Assembly: GCA_963738365.1 (NCBI GenBank)
Contig: CAVTWH010000006.1
Span: 124,001-188,000, forward strand
From: CAVTWH01 sp963738365
GTDB taxonomy: Bacteria; Actinomycetota; Actinomycetes; Mycobacteriales; Micromonosporaceae
Direction: 5' to 3'
DNA length: 64,000 nucleotides
This document shows, piece after piece, positions 55,638 through 64,000 of the stretch. A program made the translations under genes and the position numbers. Position 1 is the first letter of the stretch; each line of letters begins with the position of its first letter. Below the pieces are notes generated by a model. That model saw only the letters and a list, made by a program, of their open reading frames with translations. It had not been told where the DNA came from and searched no databases.

Positions 55638-56877
55638 TGACCAACGGAGTTCATGACCCGCAGCCCGGCCGGTTCCCGCAGGCGCACGGCTTCGAGACGC
55701 TCGCCATCCACGCCGGGCAGGAGCCCGAGCCGCGTACCGGCGCGGTGGTGCCGCCGATCTACCAGACCTCCACCTACGCGCAGGACGCGGTCGGGGCGCC
55801 GCGGCTGGGCTACGAGTACTCGCGGACCGCCAACCCGACCCGGGACGCGCTGCAGGAGTGCCTGGCCGCGCTCGAGGGCGGCCGGCGCGGCGCTCGCCTT
55901 CGCCAGCGGGCTGGCCGCCGAGGACACCCTGCTGCGGGCCGTGTGCCAGCCGGGCGACCACGTGGTGATCCCGGACGACGCGTACGGCGGCACGTACCGG
56001 CTGTTCGCCAAGGTGGCCCAGCGCTGGGGCCTGACCTTCACCGCCGGCGCACGCTGTCCGACGTGGACGCGGTCCGGGCGGCGATGCACCGGCCGACGAG
56101 GATCGTCTGGGTGGAGACGCCGACCAACCCGCTGCTCGGCATCGCCGACATCGCCGCGCTGGCCGCAGGTGGCGCACGACCGGGGCGCGCTGCTGGTGGT
56201 GGACAACACCTTCGCCAGCCCGTACCTGCAGCAGCCGCTGGCCCTCGGCGCCGACGTGGTGGTGCACTCGACCACCAAGTACGTCGGCGGCCACTCCGAC
56301 GTGGTCGGCGGCGCGCTGGTCGTCGCGCGACGACGAGCTCGGCGAGCGAGCTGGCGTTCCACCAGAACGCGATGGGCGCGATCAGCGGGCCGTTCGACGC
56401 CTGGCTGACCCTGCGCGGCATCAAGACCCTCGGGGTACGGATGGACCGGCACTGCGACAACGCCGAGCGGGTCGTCGACTACCTCAGCCGGCACCGCGCC
56501 GTGGCGCCAGGTGCTCTACCCGGGCCTGCCCGAGCACCCGGGGCACGAGGTCGCGGCCAAGCAGATGCGCCGCTTCGGCGGCATGGTCAGCTTCCGGCGG
56601 CCGGCGGCGAGGCGGCGCGGTCGACATCTGCAACCGGGCCAAGCTGTTCGTGCTGGGCGAGTCGCTGGGCGGCGTCGAGTCGCTGATCGAGCACCCGGGC
56701 CGGATGACGCACGCCAGCGCCGCCGGCTCGCCGCTGGAGGTGCCCGGCGACCTGGTGCGGCTGTCGGTCGGCATCGAGACGGTGGACGATCTGCTCGCGG
56801 ATCTGGAGCAGGCGCTGCGGCTGAGCGCGTCGGCAGCGGAGATCGCGGCGGGCATGGAGCTACGTGACGACTGGTGA
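55637..56877 (+). CDS. metB: cystathionine gamma-synthase/lyase, Met-Cys PLP family (frameshifted)
   Basis: Starts GFETLAIHAGQEPEPRTGAV and VPPIYQTSTYAQD. It then has LGYEYSRTANPTRDALQECL, ASGLAAEDTLLRA, DDAYGGTYRLF, WVETPTNPLLGIADIA and VVDNTFASPYLQQPL. The PLP lysine is in VVHSTTKYVGGHSDVVGGA. The C-terminus has GESLGGVESLIEHPGRMTHA and VRLSVGIETVDDLLADLEQA. It joins cysteine with an activated homoserine, or performs the reverse cleavage; the two cannot be separated by motif. About six indels occur between 55.89 and 56.62 kb. Confidence 0.9.
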
Positions 56878-58254
56878 CCTGGGTCGGGGCGACCGCGAAG
56901 CAGATCGCCCGGGCGGTGCGCCGCGGCGACACCTCGGCCACCGAGGTCGTCGCCGACCACCTCGAGCACATCGAGCGGGCGACCGGACTGCTCGACGCGT
57001 TCCGGCTGTCGCGGCCGCGAGGCGATGGCCGAGGCGGAGGCGGTCGACGAGCAGGAGGAGCTGGCGCAACCTGCCGCTGGCCGGGGTGCCGGTGCGGTCA
57101 AGGAGAACACCCCGGTCGCCGGCCTGCCGACCTGGAACGGCTCGGCGGCCGCCGCCGGCCCGGTCGCCGACGCCGACCACGAGGTGGTACGCCGGCTGCG
57201 CGGCGCCGGCGCGGTCGTCGTCGGCGTGACCCGGATGCCGGAGCTGGGCATCTGGGCGCTCACCGACGACGCCACGGCGGTCGACCCGCAACCCGTGGCG
57301 CACCGACCGTACCCCCGGCGGCTCGTCCGGCGGCGCGGCCGCCGCGGTGGCGGCCGGGCTGGTGCCGATCGCGCACGGCAACGACGGGCTCGGCTCGATC
57401 CGCATCCCGGCCGCCTGCTGCGGCCTGGTCGGCATCAAGCCGGGCCGGGGCGTGGTGCCCGCCGACGCTCGGCGCGGACGACTGGTTCGGCCTGGCCGAG
57501 CACGGCATGCTGGCCACCACCGTCGCCGACGCGGCGGTCGGCTTCGCCGTGCTGGCCGGCTGGGCGCCGCCGCGGCTGACCGAGCCGGAGCGGCTGCGGA
57601 TCGCCGTCTCGCTGCGCTCGCCGGTGCGCGGCGTCCGCCCGACCGGCCGGCCGGGAGGCGCGTGGCCACGGCCGCCCGGCTGCTGGTCGCGGCCGGGCAC
57701 GACACGGTCACCGGCGACCCGTCGTACCCGGCCAGGCTGGGCCTGCACGCATCGCCACCTGGTGCGCCGCCGCCGCCGGCGACGTCGACGAGGCCGGCCT
57801 CGACCGGCGCGGCCTGCAGCCGCGCACCCGGCGGCACGCCGCGCTGGGCGCGCTGGGCGCAGCGCGCGGGGCTGGTCCGGGAGGCCGACCGGGCCGGTTG
57901 GCGGGACGCGCTGCGTGGCCTGGTTCGCCGACTACGACGTCGACTGCGTCACCCCGGCGCTGGCCGGCAGCCCGCCGGCGGCCGACGCGCTGGACCGGCG
58001 CGGTCCTGGCGGCGAACCTGCTGACCTGCATCCGGTTCGCGCCCTACGCCGCGCCGTGGAACGTCGCCGGCCTGCCGGCCGTGGTGGTGCCCGTCGGGGT
58101 CCGCCCGGACGGCCTGCCGGTCGCCGTCCAGCTGGTCGGCCCGCCCGGCTCGGAGCTGCTCCTGCTGGCCGTCGCCGGCCAGCTCGAGCAGGCCTCCCCC
58201 TGGCTGCGCCACGCTCCCGGCTACCCCCGCCCGGCGGCGGCGGCCGCCCGCTGA
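56874..58254 (+). CDS. amidase-signature family enzyme (frameshifted)
   Basis: GTG 56874 overlaps the cystathionine gamma-synthase stop. The Ser-Ser-Lys triad is visible: Lys in VKENTPVAGLPTWNGS, Ser in the PGGSSGGAAAAVAAGL block (needs one base correction near 57310), and Ser in GNDGLGSIRIPAACCGLVGI. The C-terminus has NLLTCIRFAPYAAPWNVAGL followed by PAVVVPVG. Family members hydrolyse amides, or act in the GatCAB complex. No GatB/C is adjacent, so a catabolic amidase is likelier. About seven indels. Confidence 0.85.
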
Positions 58255-58309
58255 AGCCGCGCCCCCCGGCGGCCCCGGTGTGCCCGGCCGTGCTGTCGCC
58301 CGCTCCCGC

Positions 58310-58634
58310 CTGCCGCCCGGCTGCCCGGTACCGCCCGGCTCCGGTGCCGCCCGGCCTCGGTGCCGCGCTGCCGCCGGCTGTCCCGCCGCTCGGCTGCCCC
58401 GGTGCGGCCCGGCCGTCCTGGCGCCCGGCTCCCGCCCTGCCGCGCCGGCTGCCCGGTGCCGCCCGGCCTCGGTGCCGCGCTGCCGCCGGCTGTCCCGCCG
58501 CTCGGCTGCCCGCGGTGCGCCCGGCGCGTCCTGGCGCCGCGCTCCCGACCACTGCCGCCCGGCTGCCCGGTACCGCCCGGCTCCGGTGCCGCCCGGCCTC
58601 GGTGCCCTGCTGCCGCGGGCTGTCCCGGCTGCCG
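58310..58634. repeat. long tandem repeat, 115-127-bp units, about 2.7 copies
   Basis: Three consecutive copies begin CTGCCGC(C/G)CCGGCTGCCC at 58310, 58437 and 58552. They share CGCCCGGCCTCGGTGCCG and CCGGCTGTCCCGCCGCTCGG segments; the middle copy lacks about 16 bp near its start. The 491-bp interval 58255-58745 between the amidase and ilvA genes has no convincing gene. The open frames through it are Pro/Arg/Ala-rich translations of the repeat. Confidence 0.75.
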
Positions 58635-58745
58635 CGCAGCGCAGTGCCGATCGCCACTGGCCGGCCCGGCGCCACCACCGGCCAGTCGGTAGCGGCCGCG
58701 GCCGGCCAGCCGGCCGGCGCGTCACGGGAATGCGAGGATCGGGGG

Positions 58746-59967
58746 ATGACCGATCTGGTGACGCTGGAGGACGTGCGAGGCCGCCCGGCAGCTGCTCACC
58801 GACGTGGTACGGCTGACCCCGCTGGAGCCGTGCCGGCCGCTGTCCGCCAAGCTCGGCGGCCCGGCCTGGCTCAAGTGCGAGAACGTCCAGCGCGCCGGCT
58901 CCTACAAGGTGCGCGGCGCGTACGTGCGGATCTCCCGGCTCTCGCGCCGAGCGAGCGGGCCCGTGGGGTGGTCGCGGCCAGCGCCGGCAACCACGCCCAG
59001 GGCGTCGCGCTGGCGGCCAGCCTGCTGGGCGCGGCCAGACGGTGTTCATGCCGGTCGGGGCGCCGCTGCCGAAGGTGGCCGCCACCAAGGGGTACGGCGC
59101 CACAGGTGCGGCTGGTCGGCGACACCGTGGACGACGCGCTGCTGGCGGCCGCAGGAGTTCGCCGAGCGTACCGGGGCGGTGTTCATCCACCCGTTCGACC
59201 ATCCGGACGTGATCGCCGGGCAGGGCACGGTGGCGCTGGAGATCCTCGAGCAGTGCCCGGAGGTGCGGACCATCGTCACCGGCGTCGGCGGCGGCGGGCT
59301 GGTCTCCGGCATCGCGGTCGTGGTCAAGGCGCTGCGCCCGGACGTCCGGGTGATCGGCGTACAGGCGGCCGGCGCCGCCGCCTTCCCGCCGTCGCTGGCG
59401 GCCGGGCGGCCGGTACGCATCTGCCCGGTACCGCACGATCGCCGACGGCATCGCGGTCGGCCGCCCCGGCGAGCTGACCTTCGCGCACGTCAGCAAGCTT
59501 GTCGACGAGGTCGTCACGGTCACCGAGGAGGACATCTCGCGGGCCCTGCTGATGCTGCTGGAGCGCTGCAAGCTGGTGGTCGAGCCGGCCGGCTGCGGTC
59601 GGCGTGGCGGCGCTGCTGGCCGGCGTGGTCCAGGTCGACACCCCGGCGGTCGCGGTGCTCTCCGGCGGCAACATCGACCCGCTGCTGATGCTCAAGGTGA
59701 TCGAGCACGGGCTGGCCGCCGCCGGCCGGTACCTGCGCTTCACGGTGCGCTGCGCGGACCGCCCCGGCCAGCTGGCCGCGCTGCTCGCGCAGATCGCCGA
59801 CCAGGGCGCCAACGTGGTCGACGTGGAGCACCTGCGCCACGACCCGCACCTGCGCCTGGGCGAGGTGGAGGTGGCGCTGTCGGTGGAGACCCGCGGCTCG
59901 GAGCACTCCGACCGGGTCCTGGGCGCGCTTCGCGTCGGCCGGCTACACGGTCACGATGAGCCGCTGA
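58746..59967 (+). CDS. ilvA: threonine ammonia-lyase (frameshifted)
   Basis: Starts at ATG 58746 (TDLVTLEDVR). The PLP lysine is in LKCENVQRAGSYKVRGAYVR. AASAGNHAQGVALAASLLGA, HPFDHPDVIAGQGTVALEIL and GVGGGGLVSGIAVVVKALRP follow. A C-terminal ACT domain (YLRFTVRCADRPGQLAALLA, then QIADQGANVVDVEHLRHD) gives the catabolic/short actinobacterial form of about 405 residues. It deaminates threonine to 2-oxobutyrate, the first step to isoleucine. About seven indels between 58.78 and 59.94 kb. Confidence 0.9.
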
Positions 59968-60006
59968 CCCGGCTGTCGCCGCGTCACGATGAGCTGCCGA
60001 CCTGGC

Positions 60007-60509
60007 TCAGCCGCCGAACGGCTCGAAGCTGACCACGGTGACCTTGATCTCCGCGCCGTTGGGCGCGGTGTAGGTGACCGTGTCGCCGGTGCGGGCGCCG
60101 AGGATGGCCCGGCCCATCGCCGAGTCGGGGCTGTAGACGGTGTAGGTCGGTGGTGGCCGCGATCTCCCGGGAGCCGAGCAGGAAGATCTCGGTGTCGTCG
60201 GCGTCGTCGTCGAAGTAGATGGTGACGACCATCCCGGGGCCGATCGACGTCGGCCTGCGGCGCCTCGCCCACGTGCGCGTTGCGCAGGAACTCCTTGAGG
60301 TAGCGGATGCGCCCCTCCTGCTTGCCCTGCTCCTCCCGGGCGGCGTGGTAGCCGCCGTTCTCGCGCAGGTCGCCCTCTTCGCGGCGGGCGTTGATCTCCG
60401 CCGCGATCGCCGGGCGGTTGGCGATGAGTTCGTCGAGTTCAGCCTGGAGCCGGTCGTATGCGTCCTGGGACAGCCAGGTGCTCGGCGCCTCGCGGTCGGC
60501 GGTGGACAC
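60007..60509 (-). CDS. greA: transcription elongation factor GreA (frameshifted)
   Basis: Starts at GTG 60509 with GAGGAG upstream (STADREAPSTWLSQDAYDRL). The coiled coil QAELDELIANRPAIAAEINA, with acidic tip REEGDLRENGGYHAAREEQG, and RIRYLKEFLRNAHVGEA follow. The C-terminal FKBP-like domain has MVVTIYFDDDADDTEIFLLG, then SAMGRAILGARTGDTVTYTA. It stimulates RNA cleavage in backtracked RNA polymerase. Indels near 60245 and 60155 split it. Confidence 0.92.
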
Positions 60510-60654
60510 AGTTGAACTCCTCGTGGTCGGACAGAACATGGAAACTACCAAGCTACCAGTGACCGTCACCACCACAGCCTGTCCTGTTGCGGCGTGCTGC
60601 GCGCCGCCGGATCCGGTCAGTGAACCGCTTTCCCGCCGCAACCGTGCCCGCTGG

Positions 60655-61061
60655 TCAGCGTGTGGCGCAGCCCAGCACGTCGGCGGCGTACGGGCCGGCC
60701 GGTGGTGGGCAGGCTGACGGTGACGGTCAAGTCCCGGCCGGCGCCGACCGGGGCGTCGGCGTAGCCCACCGGGACGCCGCTGTAGTCGCGTGCCCGTACC
60801 CGGCAGCTGCCGCTGCTCGTCGGCGCTCTTGTGCACGGTGAACCGGACCGTGACCGTCGCGTCAGTGACCTCCACCACAGTCGCCGGCGACGGGTTGAAG
60901 GTCGGGCGACCGTACTGCTGGTAGAGCGTCCAGGCCACCCAGACGCCGGCCAGCAGCACAACGGCCAGTACCGGAATCGCCAACCACCGGCGCGGCCCGG
61001 CGGGCTCCCGCCGACGCCCGTAGCGGCCGGGCGGGAATACCGGGGTCGGGGCGGGTGTCAC
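60655..61061 (-). CDS. DUF4307 membrane protein (frameshifted)
   Basis: From GTG 61061: Pro/Arg-rich start (FPPGRYGRRREPAGPRRW), one membrane segment (LAIPVLAVVLLAGVWVAWTL), then YQQYGRPTFNPSPATVVEVT and FTVHKS. In another frame it continues RVRARDYSGVPVGYADAPVG and DLTVTVSLPTTGRP, ending CATR. This is the DUF4307 pattern, next to greA and mca in related genomes. Function unknown. Indels lie near 60690 and 60810. Confidence 0.8.
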
Positions 61062-61241
61062 GGTCTGGCGGTCACTGCGGACGCGCCCTCGGCGCTGTCG
61101 GTGGTGTCAGGTAGAAATGAACGGCGTGTGACGCCGTCCGGCGGCCCATTCGTGGCAGCCGCCCGGCGTCCCGCGCCGGCCGGGCACGTCAGGGGTCCGG
61201 CCGGGGGACGGGGAACGGGTTCGCCCGGGGAGGACACAGCG

Positions 61242-62143
61242 GTGGAAGAGCAGCTGCGGCTGATGGCGGTGCACGCGCACCCCGACGACGAGTCGAGCAA
61301 GGGCGCGGCCACCATGGCCAAGTACGTCGCCGAGGGCGTCGACGTCCTGGTCGCCACGTGCACCGGCGGCGAGCGCGGCAGCGTGCTGAACAAGAAGCTG
61401 GACCGGCCGGAGATCTGGGCCAACATCACCGAGATCCGCCGGCAGGAGATGGACGCGCGCCCGGGAGATCCTCGGCGTCCGGCAGGAGTGGCTGGGCTTC
61501 GTCGACTCCGGGCTGCCCGAGGGCGACCCGCTGCCGCCGCTGCCCGAGGGCTGCTTCGGCCTGGTCGACCCGGAAGTGGCCGCCGAGCCGCTGGTCCGGT
61601 TGATCCGCGAGTTCCGCCCGCACGTGGTCACCACGTACGACGAGAACGGCGGGTACCCGCACCCCGACCACATCATGACCCACAAGATCACCATGGTGGC
61701 GTTCGAGGCGGCCGGTGACCCGACCCGGTATCCCGCAGGCCGGGCGAGCCGTGGCAGCCGCTGAAGCTCTACTACCACATGTGGGCCCGGCAGCGGATGG
61801 TCGCCATGCACGAGGCGATGCTGGCCGCCGGCCTGGAGTCGCCGTACGTCGAGTTGCTGCAAGCGCTGGCAGGAGCGCGAGGACAACAGCGCCCGGATCA
61901 CCACCCGGGTGCGAGTGCGCCGCCTGGTTCGAGACCCGCGACGACGCCCTGCGGGCGCACGCCACCCAGGTCGACCCGGACGGCTTCTTCTTCCACACCC
62001 CGCTGGAGATCCAGCAGAAGGTCTGGCCGACCGAGGACTACGAGCTGGTCCGCTCGCATGGTGGACACCGCGACCTGCCGGAGGACGACCTGTTCGCCGG
62101 GGTCCGCGAGGCCGTCCTCGCCGGCCCTGCGACCGGGGCGTAG
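61242..62143 (+). CDS. mca: mycothiol S-conjugate amidase (frameshifted)
   Basis: From GTG 61242 (EEQLRLMAVHAHPDDESSKG). AHPDDES and the later YPHPDHIMTHKITMVAFEAA provide the zinc ligands of the LmbE/Mca family. ATCTGGERGSVLNKKLDRPE and LYYHMWARQRMVAMHEAMLA follow. The C-terminus has ARITTRV, DDALRAHATQVDPDGFFF and QQKVWPTEDYELV. It cleaves mycothiol-toxin conjugates to a mercapturate for export, and marks an actinobacterial host. Indels near 61465, 61737, 61875 and 62060. Confidence 0.92.
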
Positions 62144-62153
62144 CCTGGGGTGA
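62141..62153 (+). promoter_or_regulatory. candidate -10 for a leaderless small-protein transcript
   Basis: TAGCCT at 62141-62146 overlaps the mca stop and ends 6 nt before ATG 62153. No ribosome-binding site is evident. Confidence 0.3.
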
Positions 62154-62347
62154 TGACCACGGTGCTGGCCCAGAACAGCTTCGGCGACACCCAGCCCGAC
62201 GGGATCGCCGGGCCGCTCGGCCTGTTCGTCATCGTGCTCCTCGTGGTCGCCACGGTGCTGCTCATCCGTAACATGAACAAGCGCATCAAGCGCCTGCCGG
62301 AGGAGTTCCCGCCGCCTCCCGCCAAGGACACCGACAGCACCCGGTGA
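62153..62347 (+). CDS. small single-pass membrane protein downstream of mca
   Basis: 64 residues from ATG 62153. A short N-terminus (TTVLAQNSFGDTQPDGIAGP) is followed by one membrane segment (LGLFVIVLLVVATVLLIRNM) and a basic then Pro-rich tail (NKRIKRLPEEFPPPPAKDTD). Small proteins of this form follow mca in many actinobacteria, including the mycobacterial Rv1081c region. Function unknown. The frame is intact. Confidence 0.8.
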   Translation: MTTVLAQNSFGDTQPDGIAGPLGLFVIVLLVVATVLLIRNMNKRIKRLPEEFPPPPAKDTDSTR

Positions 62348-62350
62348 CCC

Positions 62351-62366
62351 GCCGGCCATGGCCGGC
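62351..62366. repeat. 16-bp perfect palindrome
   Basis: GCCGGCCATGGCCGGC directly follows the stop of the small membrane protein gene. It could contribute to a 3' hairpin, or be a chance NgoMIV/MscI-like palindrome in GC-rich DNA. Confidence 0.4.
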
Positions 62367-62572
62367 CCGGCGCCGGTCCAGCCGACGACATCGCGTCGAT
62401 GACGGGCTATCGCACAGCTTTGCGTCTGTCTATTGAGGGCTGCCTGCCCTAAAGTCACCAGAGTGGGTTCGGCCGGCGCTCTGCGCGCCGGTCGGGCAGA
62501 CCGTTCGTACCCGGGCGAAGGGTAGGGGGCCGTCCGTCGCCGGGCGTCGCGATCGTGGGCGGAGGATGCGCC

Positions 62573-64000
62573 GTGGCCAGTGCTGAGCAGCCGGATCGGC
62601 GTTGGGCCGTCGGTATGCTTGCCGCCGCCCTCGCGGTGCTGGCCGTCAGCCTGCTGACCTGGCAGAGCGCGCCACTGACCCGGGAACGGGCGATCGCCTT
62701 CGCGGCCGCCGTCGCGCTGGCCGCCGTCGCCCAGGTCGCCGCCGTGTCGCTGCGGATGGGCGGCGCGCTGCTGCGCCTGGGCTGGGGCGAGGCCGCCCTC
62801 ATCATCGCGCTCTACCTGCTGCCCAGCGGCTGGGTACCGCTGGCCATCTGTCTCGGTGTGGCGCTGGCCCGAGCGCTGGACCCGCTGCTCGGGCACCGGA
62901 TCACCGGCTGGGGAGCGGTCCGCAACACCGCCCAGCTGACCGTCACCACCGCCGCCGCCTGCCTGGTGGCCTGCGTCATCCGGGAGCCGTTCAGCGCCCA
63001 GATGACCCCCCGGACAGCCGCCGCCCTGGTCGCCGCCGCCGGCATCTACTACCTGGTGGGTGCGGCGCTGGTCAGCGTGCCGGCGGCCCGCCGGGCCGGC
63101 CTGCGCTACCGCACCGTGCTGCGCGGCGCGCTGGCCGCCAAGGCGTACATGGGCGTCGGCAACCTGGCCGTGGGCATGGTGGTGGTCGCCGTCCTGGGCG
63201 CGCACATGACCTGGTTCGTGGTGCTCACCCCGCTGCTGTGGGTGCTGCGGATCACCTTCCGGGGCCAGCTGACCGCGCACGGGGACCGGACCTCGTGGCG
63301 CCTGTTCACCGAAGCCCAGCAGCAGCTCAGCCAGCCCGACGAGGCCGGCGTGGCGCGGGCCGGCAGCCAAGGGCTGATCCAGGTGCTCGGCGCGGCCAGC
63401 GTGCTCATCCGGGTGGTCGGGCCGGACGGCGTGGAGCGCAGTTACGCCCACGGCACCCCGGCCGGCACCGAGCCGGTACGCCAGCCGCTGCTGGTCGGTG
63501 GCGAGCCGGTGGGCGAGCTGGAGCTGACCCGGCCCGAGCCGATGCACCCCCGGGAGCAGGCGCAGCTGGTGGTCTTCGCCGGTGCGGTGGCGGTCGCCCT
63601 GCACGACGCCGGAGTGCAGCGCGCCCTGCGTACCCTCGCCGAACAGGCCGCTCACGACGCCGCGCACGACCCGCTCACCGGCATCGCCAACCGGCCGGGC
63701 TTCCTGGCCGCCGCCGAGCAGGTGCTGCGCGCCGTCGACCCGGACGCCCGGGTGGCGCTGGTGCTCATCGACGTCAACAACTTCAAAGCGGTCAACGAGA
63801 CGCTCGGCCACGGCGGCGGCGACGACCTGCTGCGGATGATGGCCCGCCGGCTGCGCGCCACAGTGGAGCCGACCGACCCGGTGGCCCGGCTGGGCGGCGA
63901 CGAGTTCGCCCTGCTGATCGTCGTCCCGGCCGGACGGGCCGACACGGTACGGGCGGCCGCCGAGCACGCCATGGACCGGGCGCGCGGCGTCGGCAGCCTG
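62573..64000 (+). CDS. membrane-bound diguanylate cyclase (GGDEF), C-terminus beyond the window
   Basis: 476 residues visible from GTG 62573, with GGAGGA 6 nt upstream. The first roughly 220 residues form about seven membrane segments in a MASE-like sensor. A GAF-like region (QGLIQVLGAASVLIRVVGPD, then VVFAGAVAVALHDAG) follows. The GGDEF domain starts HDPLTGIANRPGFLAAAEQV, with LVLIDVNNFKAVNETLGHGG and the active-site loop RLGGDEFALL at about residue 440. The intact GGDEF predicts synthesis of c-di-GMP. Whether an EAL domain follows cannot be seen. Confidence 0.9.
   Translation, partial: MASAEQPDRRWAVGMLAAALAVLAVSLLTWQSAPLTRERAIAFAAAVALAAVAQVAAVSLRMGGALLRLGWGEAALIIALYLLPSGWVPLAICLGVALARALDPLLGHRITGWGAVRNTAQLTVTTAAACLVACVIREPFSAQMTPRTAAALVAAAGIYYLVGAALVSVPAARRAGLRYRTVLRGALAAKAYMGVGNLAVGMVVVAVLGAHMTWFVVLTPLLWVLRITFRGQLTAHGDRTSWRLFTEAQQQLSQPDEAGVARAGSQGLIQVLGAASVLIRVVGPDGVERSYAHGTPAGTEPVRQPLLVGGEPVGELELTRPEPMHPREQAQLVVFAGAVAVALHDAGVQRALRTLAEQAAHDAAHDPLTGIANRPGFLAAAEQVLRAVDPDARVALVLIDVNNFKAVNETLGHGGGDDLLRMMARRLRATVEPTDPVARLGGDEFALLIVVPAGRADTVRAAAEHAMDRARGVGSL

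Noticed and set aside
58280..58816. Proline/arginine/alanine-rich open frames between the amidase and ilvA genes
   Set aside because: They are translations of the long tandem repeat and lack a start site or any similarity to protein families.

Overview
The window is very GC-rich actinobacterial DNA, most likely from a Micromonospora-like member of the Micromonosporaceae. Evidence for this: GTG starts are common, a mycothiol S-conjugate amidase (mca) is present, there is an amino-acid acetyltransferase of the mycobacterial Rv2747 type, a streptogrisin-type secreted protease, and actinobacterial neighbourhoods such as mfd-mazG-eno-ftsB-DUF501-ppx and MoxR-DUF58-DUF4129.

Layout. Positions 1-10.5 kb hold a surface polysaccharide locus on the minus strand. 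Read in transcription order it is a Wzz/CpsD-like chain-length protein, an O-antigen ligase/polymerase, an APH-fold kinase, a flippase, a methyltransferase and a membrane-anchored GH26 hydrolase; the first four genes are joined by ATGA overlaps. A plus-strand MazEF-like toxin-antitoxin pair then intervenes, followed by a GT2 glycosyltransferase and a truncated alpha/beta hydrolase. At 10.7-13.3 kb are a TauE-type sulfite/sulfate permease and a Sat-CysC fusion whose ATP-sulfurylase half looks degenerate. A DUF559 endonuclease gene at 13.46-14.30 kb lies between two 56-bp imperfect palindromic repeats in inverted orientation. Next come ppc, a DUF3533-like membrane protein with a Pro-Ala-Glu repeat, and mfd. 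Downstream of mfd are a 48-bp palindrome and a 15-bp minisatellite.

From 23.1 to 32.3 kb there is a housekeeping run: SurA-like lipoprotein, mazG, a DUF885 metallopeptidase-like gene, two paralogous lipoproteins flanking eno-ftsB-DUF501, an argA-like acetyltransferase and ppx. From 32.4 to 41.7 kb there are small membrane proteins, dienelactone hydrolase, UdgB-type uracil-DNA glycosylase, a DUF4129/MoxR/DUF58 cluster and a type II NADH dehydrogenase. A tRNA-Leu(UAA), the bldA type, sits at 41.8 kb. From 42 to 55 kb: streptogrisin-like protease, stand-alone GIY-YIG/UVR nuclease, Bax-inhibitor-1-like protein, an ECF sigma factor with a beta-propeller-like membrane partner, thiolase, two tandem SGNH hydrolases, DUF1232 protein, cystathionine beta-synthase, HtrA-like protease and msrA. 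From 55.1 to 64 kb: HIT protein, cystathionine gamma-synthase, amidase, ilvA, greA, DUF4307 protein, mca, a small membrane protein and a truncated GGDEF protein.

Sulfur metabolism recurs (permease, APS kinase, cystathionine beta-synthase, cystathionine gamma-synthase, mca, msrA).

Data quality. Roughly 27.6-41.7 kb and 55.1-62.1 kb contain dozens of single-base indels that break essential genes (eno, ftsB, ppx, greA, ilvA). Neighbouring stretches (3.3-27.6 kb and 41.8-55.1 kb) contain none that I can see. I read this as sequencing or assembly error, and I annotate those genes over their full span by joining frames by eye. Start codons and frame joints there are approximate.
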